Source: Brassica napus (lineage: Eukaryota; Streptophyta; Magnoliopsida; Brassicales; Brassicaceae). Taken from it: a DNA stretch of 64,000 nucleotides. The stretch is from NCBI RefSeq assembly GCF_020379485.1, contig NC_063448.1, positions 7,649,726 through 7,713,725 of the forward strand, given 5' to 3'. Position 1 is the stretch's first letter; every line of letters begins with the position of its first letter. Below, in pieces: positions 10,698 to 21,104 of this stretch. Below the pieces are notes generated by a model. The model searched no databases. It saw only the letters and a program-made list of their open reading frames with translations, and was not told the origin of the DNA. The translations under genes were made by a program, and so were the position numbers.

Positions 10698-11362
10698 GAT
10701 TAGAATCAGAAAGGTATGTCTTTCTCTACCCTAAACAAGAATGCGTTAGAGGTTTATGTCGTTGTCTGGTTGTTGTTGTTGTTTGTTGTTATTGCATGAT
10801 TGAAGGAGATTATAGCCATTGTTAGTTGTGCTTTCTTAGATTGGCCAATGAATTTTGATGAATCATTATAAAATTGTTGATGAAAGAGTAGTTCTTATTG
10901 TAATATGGCCGACGAACCTCTATAGATTCATTTCCAATTAGAGTAGTTGTTATTGTCTTAGCAAATACTCTTTTGCATTGACAATTGTAGGTTATGGTTA
11001 CTTTTCATGTCAGGGAACTGTAAGTATTAATGGTAAAATGAAGGAAACCAAATACTCTTTTGCATTGCCATGATTGATTGTGAATAGTTGTTACTTAAAT
11101 GCCTAGTTACAACGATGTGTTCGTAGTTATATTGATTTGTAACTAAACTGCATTGCCATCTCTGATTGTGTAACGAAATCTCTTAATAATTCACATAGCT
11201 TTGTACTTCTTAGTTGGTAATAACTCTTGATTAGACTTAGGTAAATAATGGTTAGGTGGTTGTGAGTTATTATTCCTCCATCAAATGTGAGCTATTAAAT
11301 CCCAACTTTATGTCAGCTTTGCTAATTATCTCCATACTCTTCTTTCTCTCCTATTACTTGGT
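10698..11362 (+). other. Leader exon remnant and intron upstream of Harbinger ORF1
   Basis: After the CACTA target duplication the sequence reads 'tagaatcagaaag' and then a good donor, gtatgt, at 10714. The other half of this leader, with CT-rich 5'UTR-like sequence, lies at about 3790-3977 on the far side of the CACTA element. So the CACTA split an untranslated first exon. The following 600 bp look like an intron and hold no other frame. Confidence 0.5.
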
Positions 11363-12283
11363 ATGGCTTCAAGGAAACCTGATATGGATTCAACGAATCC
11401 TTATATGGATTCAACGAATCCTTATATGGATTCAACGAATCCATATAGCCAGTATCGTAGTTACGTAGGGCTTCTTAACTCTCAGAATCAACAAACCTTT
11501 CCATCTACTGTAAACATTGGAGCCTCACAAATCCCTTCTTTTGGTTCCCAAAAAACTGAGGCTCCTGCTGTAGGTTCAGACACACCAGTGGACCGTCGGG
11601 GGAGAAAGACATGGACCCCATCTGATGACGAGGTCCTAATAAGCGCCTGGCTTAATACTTCTATGGACACTGTAGTTGGAAACGACCAAAAGGGAGGAAC
11701 CTTCTGGCAACGGGTAAGAGATTACTACGAAGCAAGTCGTAATGTTGGTGAGGGTGGTGATGCGAACTCTCATACCCATTGGAAGCAGCGGTGGTCAAAG
11801 ATCAATGATCAGACCAACAAGTTCGTTGCAGCATACGCTACTGCTGAGAGACAAATCAGTAGTGGACAGAATGAAAACGATGTTCTAAAGTCGGCTCATC
11901 AGATCTTCCACTCCGACCACAACACAAAGTTTACACTGGAGCATGCGTGGTGTATCTTGAGGCATGAGCAGAAATGGTTGAGTCTCAACACTGCTGCACA
12001 AAAAAGAAAGGCAACTGAGTCCTTTTCGCAAGCTACAAACAACAATGTTGGTGACCAAGAGATGCGGCCCGAAGGTATTAAGGCGGCAAAAGCAAGCAGG
12101 AACAGTGGTAAAGGGAAGGCTTATGGAGATTATAAGAGCATGTGGGATCTGAAGATGGAAGATTTGGCACAGAAGGAGAAGCTATCCAAGCTCGCGATTC
12201 TTGATACTCTCCTAGCTAAGAAGGAACCACTTAGTGAGAGTGAAGAAGTCGTGAAGAATAAACTCCTTGCCTTGTATTTTTAA
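11363..12283 (+). CDS. PIF/Harbinger ORF1, Myb/trihelix-like DNA-binding protein
   Basis: 306 residues, uninterrupted. Residues 80-160 form a SANT/trihelix-like domain (RKTWTPSDDEVLISAWL, then FWQRVRDYY and HWKQRWSKIN). The C-terminal part is charged and helical, ending KNKLLALYF. Proteins of this type pair with PIF/Harbinger DDE transposases and bind element ends. Relatives are often labelled glutathione S-transferase T3-like in Brassica annotations, because one GST gene is fused to such a domain. Near the N terminus a 21-bp unit is repeated three times, giving MDSTNPY x3. It lies upstream of, and in the same direction as, the transposase pseudogene. It is intact whereas the transposase is not. 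Confidence 0.8.
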   Translation: MASRKPDMDSTNPYMDSTNPYMDSTNPYSQYRSYVGLLNSQNQQTFPSTVNIGASQIPSFGSQKTEAPAVGSDTPVDRRGRKTWTPSDDEVLISAWLNTSMDTVVGNDQKGGTFWQRVRDYYEASRNVGEGGDANSHTHWKQRWSKINDQTNKFVAAYATAERQISSGQNENDVLKSAHQIFHSDHNTKFTLEHAWCILRHEQKWLSLNTAAQKRKATESFSQATNNNVGDQEMRPEGIKAAKASRNSGKGKAYGDYKSMWDLKMEDLAQKEKLSKLAILDTLLAKKEPLSESEEVVKNKLLALYF

Positions 12284-12476
12284 ACTAAGCATTTGATGTT
12301 TGAACTTGTTGTTTTTTTTTAATTTGCTGTTTCAACAACTTGCTTCTGCGGTTTATGAAATAATATTCCTTGTTTTAAATCATGGGAGTTTATTTACTTT
12401 GTTCACTGTCATAATGTATGCTTGATGTTATGTGACATACAAAACTTATGTGTGCCATCTTTATTATTGACAGGTT

Positions 12477-13040
12477 ATGGGTTTGGATTATAGCTACACG
12501 CAGCCGTCTGATTCGGAGGATTATGGTTTACGGAACTCAACAGACAGTGGAAACAGCTCGACAGAAATGAATATCATGCTAGACCAAGCAGAGATTGAAG
12601 CCGCGCAGAATCAGTACCCTCTGCAGCCTGAAGTGGAGTTTGGCTTCCCCAAGGAATGCTACTGTGGCCGCGAGCCGCTTTTAGCTACTTCTTACAAAAG
12701 AAATGACCCGGGGAGAAGGTTCTACACCTGTGACAACATCGACGACGGAGACTGCCATGTATACAAGTGGTGGGATGTCGCGGTTACAGAGGAGATCAAA
12801 GCCTTAGGTACACATTATGCTCAGCTTTCTGATAGGGTAGATTACCTTTCGTTTCTAAGTGACGACGACACCCATATGCGCAAGTTTAAGGATCTGCAGT
12901 TTGATTTAGAGCAGAAGTTGTTAAGGGTTGAGAGAATTGGTTGTGACTTAGCGAGAAATACATCTAGGTTATTCAGAATTGCTTGTGTTATGGTTGTTGT
13001 CGTAGTGCTAATAGGCATTGGACTAGCTGCTCGTATGTAG
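12477..13040 (+). CDS. GRF-type zinc finger protein with C-terminal membrane helix
   Basis: 187 residues. The N terminus is acidic and Ser/Thr-rich. Residues 61-100 form a GRF zinc finger: CYC at 61-63, then GRRFYTC and DCHVYKWWD. A coiled-coil-prone stretch follows, and residues about 167-184 form a hydrophobic helix (ACVMVVVVVLIGIGLA) near the C terminus, so a tail-anchored topology is likely. GRF fingers bind single-stranded nucleic acid in other proteins. Similar Arabidopsis proteins are uncharacterised (At4g04775-like, by recall). Just before the ATG is 'attgacag', a good splice acceptor, so it may be made from a transcript that shares the ORF1 leader. It sits between Harbinger ORF1 and the transposase. 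Confidence 0.75.
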   Translation: MGLDYSYTQPSDSEDYGLRNSTDSGNSSTEMNIMLDQAEIEAAQNQYPLQPEVEFGFPKECYCGREPLLATSYKRNDPGRRFYTCDNIDDGDCHVYKWWDVAVTEEIKALGTHYAQLSDRVDYLSFLSDDDTHMRKFKDLQFDLEQKLLRVERIGCDLARNTSRLFRIACVMVVVVVLIGIGLAARM

Positions 13041-13527
13041 GTTTTATGGTTCTTGTTGTAGGTGTTACTCATGTGTTTTTTAAGTGGAACTGAACAAGGA
13101 TTTACTCATGTGTTTTGTAATATGCACTTCTGAATTCGTATTTTAATATAAACTCTTGTAGTTCTACCTGCTCATTTTGTAATTTTAATGTGATATCGTA
13201 TTCTATTATCAACCAAACAAGAAAGTATAATTGTTTCTTTCATCACCAACCAATGAAAACGAATCAATCACATGTATCTCCAACACGCTTTTCTTAATAA
13301 CCCGTGAATACATCCTCCATCAAAAGTCTTTGTTTCTTTCATCACCAACCAAGGAAAAAGTATCACACATCTAAATCATAACCTCACGGACTTTCACACG
13401 GGTCTTGTTTCTTTCTCAAATTCATTTCTATAAATATGAGCTTCTCTTGTGTTTACAAATACATAAATCTTTCCTCTCCTTATTTCCTTAACAATTACAC
13501 TATTTCTCCCTTCTCGATATATTTATA

Positions 13528-14794
13528 ATGGCATCTTCATCCCATTATCATTACCACAAAGATGATGATGATGATATTGATCTTGATACCCCTTTTGAAG
13601 ATTTTTTTAATAACTATGCTCCTATTCCAGAACCAAAAGAGAGAAAAAAAACGTATTGTGATAGAGAGAAACCGGGAAGAAGGCCACAACCACCTTTGGA
13701 ATGATTATTTTAGCGAGAATCCAACATACTCTCGCAGTTTATTCCGGCGACGGTTTCGAATGAACAAATCTTTGTTCCAGCGTATTGTGCATCATCTCTC
13801 CACAGAAATACCGTATTTTCAACAATCAGAAGATGCAACCGGACGGTCGGGTCTAACTCCGCTCCAAAAATGTACCGCAGCAATTCGACAATTGGCATAC
13901 GGTTGTGCGGCTGATACAGTAGACGAATATGTCCGAATTGGTGAAACAACAGCTCGAAAATGTTTGCACAATTTTGCCGCAGGAATAATCACCTTGTTTG
14001 GCGATGAATACCTAAGACGGTCCACACCGGAGGATCTAGAAAGACTACTACATATCGGAGAAGAACGTGGATTTCCGGGGATGATTGGAAGCATCGACTG
14101 TATGCATTGGGAGTGGAAGAATTGCCCCACCGCTTGGAAAGGAATGTATTCACGAGGAACTGGAAAACCAACAATTGTGTTGGAGGCCGTAGCTTCCTAT
14201 GACCTCTGGATATGGCACGCGTTTTTTGGAGCTCCAGGTACTATGAATGATCTTAATATTCTTAATCGATCACTTGTTTTTGATGACGTTATTAACGGCA
14301 TCGCGCCACAAGTAATCTTCTATGTTAATGGTAATCCATACCATTACGCATATTATCTCACGGATGGTATTTATCCGAAATGGACGACTTTTATTCAATC
14401 TATCCGACTCCCGTAAACTCAGAAGCATTCATTATTTGCTCAAACCCAAGAATCAGTTCGAAAAGATGTTGAGCATGCATTCGGAGTCCTGCAAGCTAGA
14501 TTTGTAGTTGTCAGAAATCCGTCTAAGTTATGGGATAAAGAGAAATTATGAAATATTATGAGAGCATGTATCATACTCCATAATATGATTGTCGAAGATG
14601 AACGGTCATCATTCAGTCAGTTTAACAAATTTGAGTTTCAAGAAAGAGAAGAAGTGGATACATATTCCGTCAACATGCCTTCGAATCTCGGCAGTACAAT
14701 GGATCGTCGAACGAGCCTTCGTAATAAACAAGCCCATGAACAATTAAAAAATGATCTGATTGAAAATATATGAGCTAAATTTGGACATTTTTAA
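13528..14794 (+). pseudogene. PIF/Harbinger DDE_4 transposase (ALP1-like), broken
   Basis: Reads MASSSHYHYHKDDDD from 13528. It then shifts frame at an A run near 13645-13655 and continues through ERNREEGH, WNDYFSENPTYS and the DDE core. The catalytic acids are all still visible: Asp in GSIDCMHW, Asp in GTMNDLN and Glu in DVEHAFG. In-frame stops break it at 14414-14416, 14549-14551 and 14771-14773, the last replacing the Trp of the usual IW-x-KFG tail. With one frameshift and three stops it cannot make active enzyme. The nuclease domain of such proteins cuts at 3-bp targets together with the ORF1 partner. Confidence 0.9.
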
Positions 14795-15299
14795 TGATTT
14801 TAATAAGTTGTTTGTTTCCTTTTATTTCAGAAGTTTGGAAGTTTTTTTTTTTTATGAAATGTAATAAAATGTTTGTAATTTTCTATTAAATGAATAAATT
14901 TATTTTTCTTAATAGTTATTCAACTTAAAATGGTAATATGTTTTATCTTATATATGATATTATTATTTCAAAAAAAAAAAATTACCTAAGGACCAACAAA
15001 AAGTCCCACCTATAATCACCATTTTCATTAAAAATCCTTAACAAAGTCCTAATCTACAAATAACAATATAAAACTCTAAGAACTCTCAAATAAGTCCCAT
15101 TGATAATCATGCTGTAAGGTACTTTTTTTTTTTGACAACGTAACGTACTTTTACTTATATAAATAGTTCTATCATAGCTAGTGGTTTATTTGTATATAAA
15201 TATAAAAGTGGCAGATATCCTGGAGGAGGCTAATGATTTAAGATAGTGTTCTAAATGTCCATAGAATAAAAAAAATTTGTTTTCTGGTTTTCTAAGTTT
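14795..15299. other. Harbinger 3' end and ABCG35 spacer, no gene
   Basis: AT-rich DNA up to the Harbinger right end near 15113. From about 15120 the spacer resumes and matches copy 2, for example 'agatagtgttctaa' at 15241 and again near 28995. Confidence 0.55.
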
Positions 15300-16742
15300 T
15301 TTTTAAACTTATATATTAATTCAACCCGAGAATCGAGAATTTAGATCCGGTTACAAACAGGTTTTGAACAAAATTTCTAAGATCGAACTATTACAAAACT
15401 AGTTTCGCCCGCTCATTAAACCCGGCACATTCTACTAGTCCAGTTTTCCAAATTTCTTAGAATTGGTTACTGTTTTCAACCATCGAGGAGAATCCCGAAA
15501 AACTGAAACTCTCTTTGTTGCCTCAGATGCCAGGATTTCTCAGGTCGTCTTTGGAGTAGCTAGCTTCCAATGAACTCCACCGAAATTTTGACTGTCAGTA
15601 TCTATGAAGCGCTACGGGGAAGGTTCTAGATACTTACCACAACAAGGCATGGCTTGTACGCAACATCACACAACGCTTGAAACCGCCTCCCAACCAAGCA
15701 AAGAGCTCGCTATTGCCGCCACCAAATCTTTACACCAAACGGGCCTGACCTCTTTGTCACACACCAACAGAGAGAGGGCGCTAATGACATGCACAAAATT
15801 AGCCACGCTACACTATCAATGTAGAATCAAAAGACCCTTCACCGGTACTGGAATGGTAGCTACGACCAAGAGTGACACCGCCACGACCAAGACCAAAGCC
15901 GGAACGACTCTTGCTGCCTTCGAGAACCGAAGAACAATAATTGTAACTTGCAAAGTGAACACCGGTGTCAACAGTGAAACAAACAACATAAGCCCAAGAG
16001 CCCAAGCTTCAATAGAGATGCGGCTGCAATCTATCAAAGAACTCAAATTGATGACGATGATGTTGCTTCCGGAAAGGCTTGAGGTTTACAAAGAAGAAAT
16101 TAAATGGCCATAGACGACCGCTTAACCAGTCCACTCAACACTCCCACACGAGTCAGGGTCGGGTCCGGTGCCATCTCCGCCTGCACACCAACACCCGCGG
16201 CTCATCTCTGAGCAAATCACCGGAGAAGCCTTAGACTTCGCCGAGAAGGAGAAGAACCCCAACAACACCATTGAAACTCGCAGCACCAATCATGGAAGCC
16301 ACACGCCACCATCGGACTCGAGCAGCACCGCCGCACCACTGAACCCGAGAAGCAAGCCTTCAACACCACCACGAACTCAGAGATCTAAAGGAGGTAATAC
16401 AATCCTCTTTCTCTCAGCCATAAAAAGCCGACTCAACTGGCCATAACCCTTACTCTCCACCGCGTCGTGAGACCAGATCTGGTCACACCTCCATCGCAGT
16501 CGAGAACCTCGCGAGCGGAACCTAAACGGCAAAGTTATGCCGAACCAGAGCCAACAACAAGACAGTCGAGGAGGAGAAACGACCGTGAAGCAAATACGAA
16601 ACAGAGAAAGAAGAGGAGCGGTCACCGGCGCCAAACACACGTGCCGCCAAACGCCGGTGAAAGTTTAGATCTGTAGATTTGCGAGAGAGAGAAGCGAAGC
16701 ATTTTTTTTTTATAAAGGGCTCGAAGCGAAGCGTTTTAATTC
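15300..16742 (-). mobile_element. GC-rich LINE-like retroposon, minus strand
   Basis: About 1.44 kb flanked by ctggttttctaagttt (15284-15299) and ctggttttcaaagttt (16743-16758), a 16-bp duplication with one mismatch. The spacer above ABCG35 copy 2 has the single uninterrupted site near 29018. A short T run at the left end would be the tail of a minus-strand element. The interior is much richer in G+C than its surroundings and has frames on both strands, none of which I recognise. The class is inferred from the long duplication and the tail. Confidence 0.65.
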
Positions 16743-16810
16743 CTGGTTTTCAAAGTTTGTAGTATACTTGTGTTATTATCATGTACGTATTATGGTTTCA
16801 TATGTGAAAG

Positions 16811-17068
16811 GTCAGACTGCTGACCGTTATGGAAACAAAAGGAACGAATAGGAAATGAACGAATATGAATAAAATTGTAAGAATAAAAAAAAAATGGTTG
16901 TTTCATCCCATATTTAACAATGAATACCTTTTTTCTTTATTTCTCTGCAATAAAGAATGGTAGAGAATAAGAAAGAAAAATTACTCCTTATGAATGTTGA
17001 TTTTTTTAGGAATGTTAGAGAATGCATTATTCCTCGTCGTTCTTTAGTCACCATTCATATCCGAAATA
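16811..17068. mobile_element. Small insertion in spacer, class unknown
   Basis: Relative to copy 2 (near 29090), copy 1 holds about 260 extra bases, from 'ggtcagactgctgacc' to the point where 'ttgaggtgccatctg' resumes the match. The ends show no convincing inverted repeat and the flanking duplication is only a few bases (gaaa). Confidence 0.4.
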
Positions 17069-17159
17069 TTTGAGGTGCCATCTGTTGTTATTATTTTTTT
17101 AATCTGTTAATTTTTCTTTCTTTGTGCATAATATATTGATGTATGTTAACCTGAATTTT

Positions 17160-17410
17160 CTTGCAGATTGCGCATTATAGGAGGTCCAGGTTTCAATTCC
17201 CGTTGAAAGTGATTTATTAAACAATTATGTAGACTATGGAAGAAAGACTTACAAGGAATCTTTAACGTAGTGCAAGTAAATCCGGTCAGGCATAGGTTTT
17301 CGTAGGATGGCTCAGGTGATGCAGTTAGGCGTAGATACTCATAAGGCATGTAGTATTGTCGGTTGTCGAATCGTCTATATAATTTTTTTTATAATTATAA
17401 TATCATAATA
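17160..17410 (+). mobile_element. SINE-like insertion with pol III B-box-like motif
   Basis: An insertion of about 250 bp, absent from copy 2. Near its left end it has ggtttcaattcc (17189-17200), close to the tRNA B-box consensus, and it ends in a T/A-rich stretch. The body resembles Brassicaceae SINEs as I remember them. No clear A box is present, so it is truncated or degenerate. Confidence 0.45.
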
Positions 17411-17731
17411 AATCAGATGTTACAGTTGCTTAATCATTATTGTGAAGGAAACGAAGAAACATCTCTGTGGATGAAAATATGATAGTATATCTGATTAATC
17501 GTATTTGATTTATCGTTTAATAAGTGGAACTGTGGAAGATTCCCCGAGGAAGGGTTTCTAGAGTTATTTACATCCTAGGTCAGTTTTTAAGTTTTTATTA
17601 CACTAAAAGACAATTGTTGCTACTAAGGTAGTTTTTTTTAACCAGATAAAAACTAGAAACTGTTTAGTTTTGTTTTTTTCGTAAGCAAATTAAAAAAAAA
17701 TTGAAACAAAAAAATTAAAACAATTGAGACA

Positions 17732-17878
17732 ATGGCAGCTAGTGCTCACCGGTCATGGCGTCTCTTGAACCGCGCGGCCACCCACAACGCAACCATCTCC
17801 GCTGCGGCCACCCACAACGCTAACCATGCTGCTGCAAAAATGAGGTTGAAGGAAGATGAACTCGAGGCCAACAAGTAA
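17732..17878 (+). other. Exon-like 48-codon ORF starting inside the MULE left TIR
   Basis: GC-rich frame, M-A-A-S-A-H-R-S-W-R... ending in EDELEANK, with a stop directly after. A tandem repeat gives two ATHNA units. The first ~22 codons lie in the TIR, so an inverted copy of them sits in the right TIR. A gtaagg donor-like site overlaps the stop, so it may be a captured exon. I do not recognise the source. Confidence 0.4.
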
Positions 17879-18097
17879 GGTTTTCTTGTTTATGTTTTTT
17901 TCTTATTGATTAAGTGATCTTCTTCAATTCTTCTAAAAATTTTAATTTTTTTTTAAGAACTCTTAATTAAGAAACTCCCATTAAACCACTCAAAATGGGA
18001 GTTTCTTAACTAGAGTTCTTAAGTCCACTTAAATACATTTATATAATTAAATAATCATTAAGAAACCCAAATGGGTTTCATGGGATAATCATGCTCT

Positions 18098-18266
18098 AAG
18101 AACAAACTCTTATATGAACAAACCATGGTGAGTAACTAGATATTTGTTGTATAAGTATTGAAACTTGAAAATGTATGTTAAACAACTTATTCGGTGTACA
18201 TGTAATCTTTGTACATGTAATCTAGTTACTCGCCATGGTTTGTTCATATAAGAGTTTGTTCTTAGA
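18098..18266. repeat. Hairpin inside MULE (arms about 48 bp)
   Basis: 'aagaacaaactcttatatg' near 18098 and its complement near 18250 are the outer ends of two arms that also share 'ccatggtgagtaact' and 'agttactcgccatgg'. The arms are nearly perfect and the loop is about 70 bp. It could be a small fold-back element or an internal structure of the MULE. Confidence 0.65.
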
Positions 18267-18964
18267 TATTTGTAGAAAGCTCTAGATTTTGGGTCCTCCG
18301 GTGGTTTTCTAAAAAAGTTATAACAGTTCTTTTGACTTGTCATGATCTAAGCATTTGAGCGAGTTAGATTGGTAGTACAAATTTGCAAAAGTGTGTTAAA
18401 ACTTATTTAGTGTACAAGTGAAATGGTGTACATATGAGTTTTTGTGAATTATCGTACATGTGAAAAGTGATATTTATATGTACACGCTAACGATATTTGT
18501 CATATAAGTATTGAAACTTGAAAATACATGTTAAACAACTTATCCGGTGTACAAGTGAAATGGTGTACATGTAATCCTTACACATGTGGATATTAAAATT
18601 TGTGTGTATATGGTATGGTGTACATGTGATTTCATAAAAAAAAAACAATGTACATATAGATATCGAAGATTTAGCTTCGTTGTGTTTGTGAATCGAAAGA
18701 AAGAAGAGACGCGGCGAAGATGGTTGCGTTGTGGGTGGCCGCACGGTTCAAGAGACGTCATGACTGGTGAGCACTAGCTGCCATTGTCTCAATTGTTTTA
18801 ATTTTTTTGTTTCAATTTTTTTTAATTTTCTAATGAAAAGGAACGAAACTAAACAGTTTCTAGTTTTTATCTGGTTAAAAGAAACTACCTCAGTAGCAAC
18901 AACTGTCTTTTAATGTAATAAAAATTTAAAAACTGACCTAGGATGTAAATAACTCGAGTTTCTA

Positions 18965-19637
18965 TACCATTTTTCTTCATGTTGAAAGACTGCTTTTGTG
19001 GAATTTCATCTGAAACTTTTTTTGCTGCTGACGTAGATAACTCATTAGTGATCTTAATTAAAAAATTAATCATCTACGGTCAGGAAGATCAAAAGGTTAA
19101 ATATGAACTTACGAGGATGTATATATACTATTATTTGGTAAATGATTTTTTGCCATGAAGCTTTCATGTTAAATGTTATAGCGGTTAATATCGTTTATAT
19201 TTTTAATGAATAAAATATACAAATTACGTAAAAAATAAAAAAAACAATTTAAATTCTTTTGATTAGATAAGTGATTAAAATTAATAATAATAAGAATTAT
19301 CTAAAATCTATAAAAACGTTTTAAAATAAAAAGATAATGTTTATATATATTGTGTTGTTATCCAAGAAACATCTTTTAAAAAGTTTAAAATTAAAAAAAA
19401 TCAGAAAACACATAACTAAATATTAATCAAGTAAAATTATTAATTTTATATAATAGAAAAAATAATATTGAGTAATTTTTAAGATTTATTTATTAATTAT
19501 AAATATAGTATACATAAGATTTTTTAAAAATCATAATATGTAAAAAAAATTCAAATGAAAACATATAATCTTTTAATTAGTAATAAATGTATTAATAAGT
19601 AATTATAAAATGTTTATGCCCGCATATACAAGTTTAA
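18965..19637. other. Spacer remnant and AT-rich insert, no gene
   Basis: The first ~150 bp match copy 2 (for example 'ggttaaatatgaacttac'). From about 19130 the sequence is very AT-rich and has no counterpart in copy 2. I see nothing coding. Confidence 0.5.
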
Positions 19638-21104
19638 ATAAGAGATAATTTGCCGTATATACATAAAGACAACCAAAATTAATAAACTACCCTAAACCCA
19701 TTGAAATCCCTAGACTCTGTAGACATTTACACATAAAATGATTGTTTTACCCCTGCCCAAACTTTCATCTTGTTCCTCTTTCTTTCCTGACCTCATCTCT
19801 ACCACTTACCTGTTTCTCTCCTTTTTCAATCGTTATTGAAAAAGCTTCTTGTCAAACAAGCCAATCTTCTTCTTCTCCCTTAATCATTACTTACTCTATT
19901 TTATGCACCAATCATATGCTAACCTCCCTCTCTTCCTCGTCCTCCTCCTCAGTTCGTCATCGTCACCATCGCCATCACATCGAAACAGTAATATTTGAAG
20001 CCATATGTATATCAATTAATCACAGATTCAAAGAGAACCAAGCTTCCAAACATGAATTCTGTAATATCAATTCCAATCACGGTTAGAGATTTTTCTTCTC
20101 CAGTTTTTATATCTCTCATTTAATGCTTCAAACTGAAAATCAATGGATGAATTACGGATATAAGTTACATATATAATGATTAAGTTAAAACGGTAACCTA
20201 TTTTATAGCCTCTAACAAATTATGTATAAGCTAAGTCCAGTTATTTTTGGGCATCTCACCAACTAGTTTAAAATGCGTCTAACATTTTTGATAACATCTA
20301 ACTAAAAACATAGATGCTAATGATTAAGTTATCATGGTTAATTATTAAGAAAAGTCTAACAAACTTTGTATCGTATGAACAAAACTATTTTGTAACAAAC
20401 CTAAGATGTTATATAAATTGTTAGTGGGTAACTCTAAATTGTTAGTGGGTAACTTGTTTATTATAAAAAATATACTTATCATGTAGCACTAGTGATCTGT
20501 AAAAAATATGGTAGATATAGCTTATGATATGATTATAATGATTAACCGTTAAAAATATAAAAGTTAAACAAATAATGGTTAAGTTAGCCTGATAATCTAT
20601 TTTGTAGCATTTAACAAAACATATATAGCTAACTCAAGCTATTTATAAATCATCATACCCACATATTTTGAAAAGCGTTATCATATTTTGTAACTGCTAA
20701 AAAAGTATGTATCATTTAATACAATATGTTATGTGGAAATTTGCAATCATGTATCAAATCACAGTTTTTTGGAAATATATATCGACATTTTTAAACCGGT
20801 TGGTTAGAACTAACTAAACATGTATTTGCTCACAAGGATTAATTTGTAGCATATAATCAAATATTTATCAGGTAAAACTCTAGTTGTGGAAAAAAAATTC
20901 ATTTGTATAAGAAAATTGTGTAAGAGATCAGAGAAGATATTAAATAGAAAATGAAATATTGGAGAAGAGAAAAAGAGACATGAGAAAAAGAGAGAGTTAG
21001 TGATGGTTCGGGGATAGTGTTGGGATTTAGAAATGCCAATAGTGTCTAGAGTATTTACTTAAATATGAGTTTTCCTAGGTATATGTGGCCTAATTTCTCT
21101 TTAA
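19638..21104. mobile_element. Candidate TIR element of about 1.47 kb
   Basis: The left end AAGAGATAATTTGCCGTATA and the complement of the right end, AAGAGAAATTAGGCCACATA, form an imperfect inverted repeat. A TTTAAATA-like sequence lies outside each end. The block is missing from copy 2, where 'gaggatgtatttaaata' runs directly on. A CT-rich segment (19742-20086) opens a 114-codon frame of low complexity that I do not take to be a gene. Confidence 0.45.

Larger units (their letters stand above)
3623..15113 (+). mobile_element. PIF/Harbinger element, enlarged by nested insertions
   Basis: The outer layer of a nest. The left end GAGCATCAGTATCA and the right end TGATAATCATGCT form an imperfect inverted repeat of the Harbinger type. 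The spacer above ABCG35 copy 2 lacks this whole block: paralogy stops near 3620 and resumes after about 15120. Inside, all on the plus strand, lie a Myb/trihelix ORF (11363-12283), a GRF zinc-finger ORF (12477-13040) and a DDE_4 transposase pseudogene (13528-14794). A CACTA element (3978-10697) interrupts its leader. Without nested DNA the element is about 4.8 kb. The 3-bp target duplication is not clear, so the ends may be off by a few bases. Confidence 0.7.
17561..18955. mobile_element. MULE-type transposon with long terminal inverted repeats
   Basis: Left TIR 17561-17798 and right TIR 18718-18955 are about 238 bp each and strongly complementary, beginning GAGTTATTTACATCCTAGG. They are flanked by a 9-bp duplication, gggtttcta (17552-17560) and gagtttcta (18956-18964). 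Copy 2 has the empty site near 29325. Long TIRs plus a 9-bp duplication are the mark of Mutator-like elements. There is no transposase. It carries an exon-like short ORF (17732-17878) and an internal hairpin (18098-18266). Confidence 0.85.

Noticed and set aside
10355..10825. 156-codon plus-strand frame across the CACTA right end
   Set aside because: Made of TTCCGAGGAA repeats in frame; a repeat artefact.
15604..16676. Several long frames in the GC-rich retroposon
   Set aside because: Present on both strands in a GC-rich element, low complexity, no domain; probably chance.
17160..17410. Functional tRNA gene
   Set aside because: Only a B-box-like motif is present; no A box or cloverleaf can be drawn, and it sits in an insertion with SINE-like features.
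19742..20086. 114-codon frame
   Set aside because: CT-rich low-complexity sequence inside a candidate transposon; no recognisable protein features.
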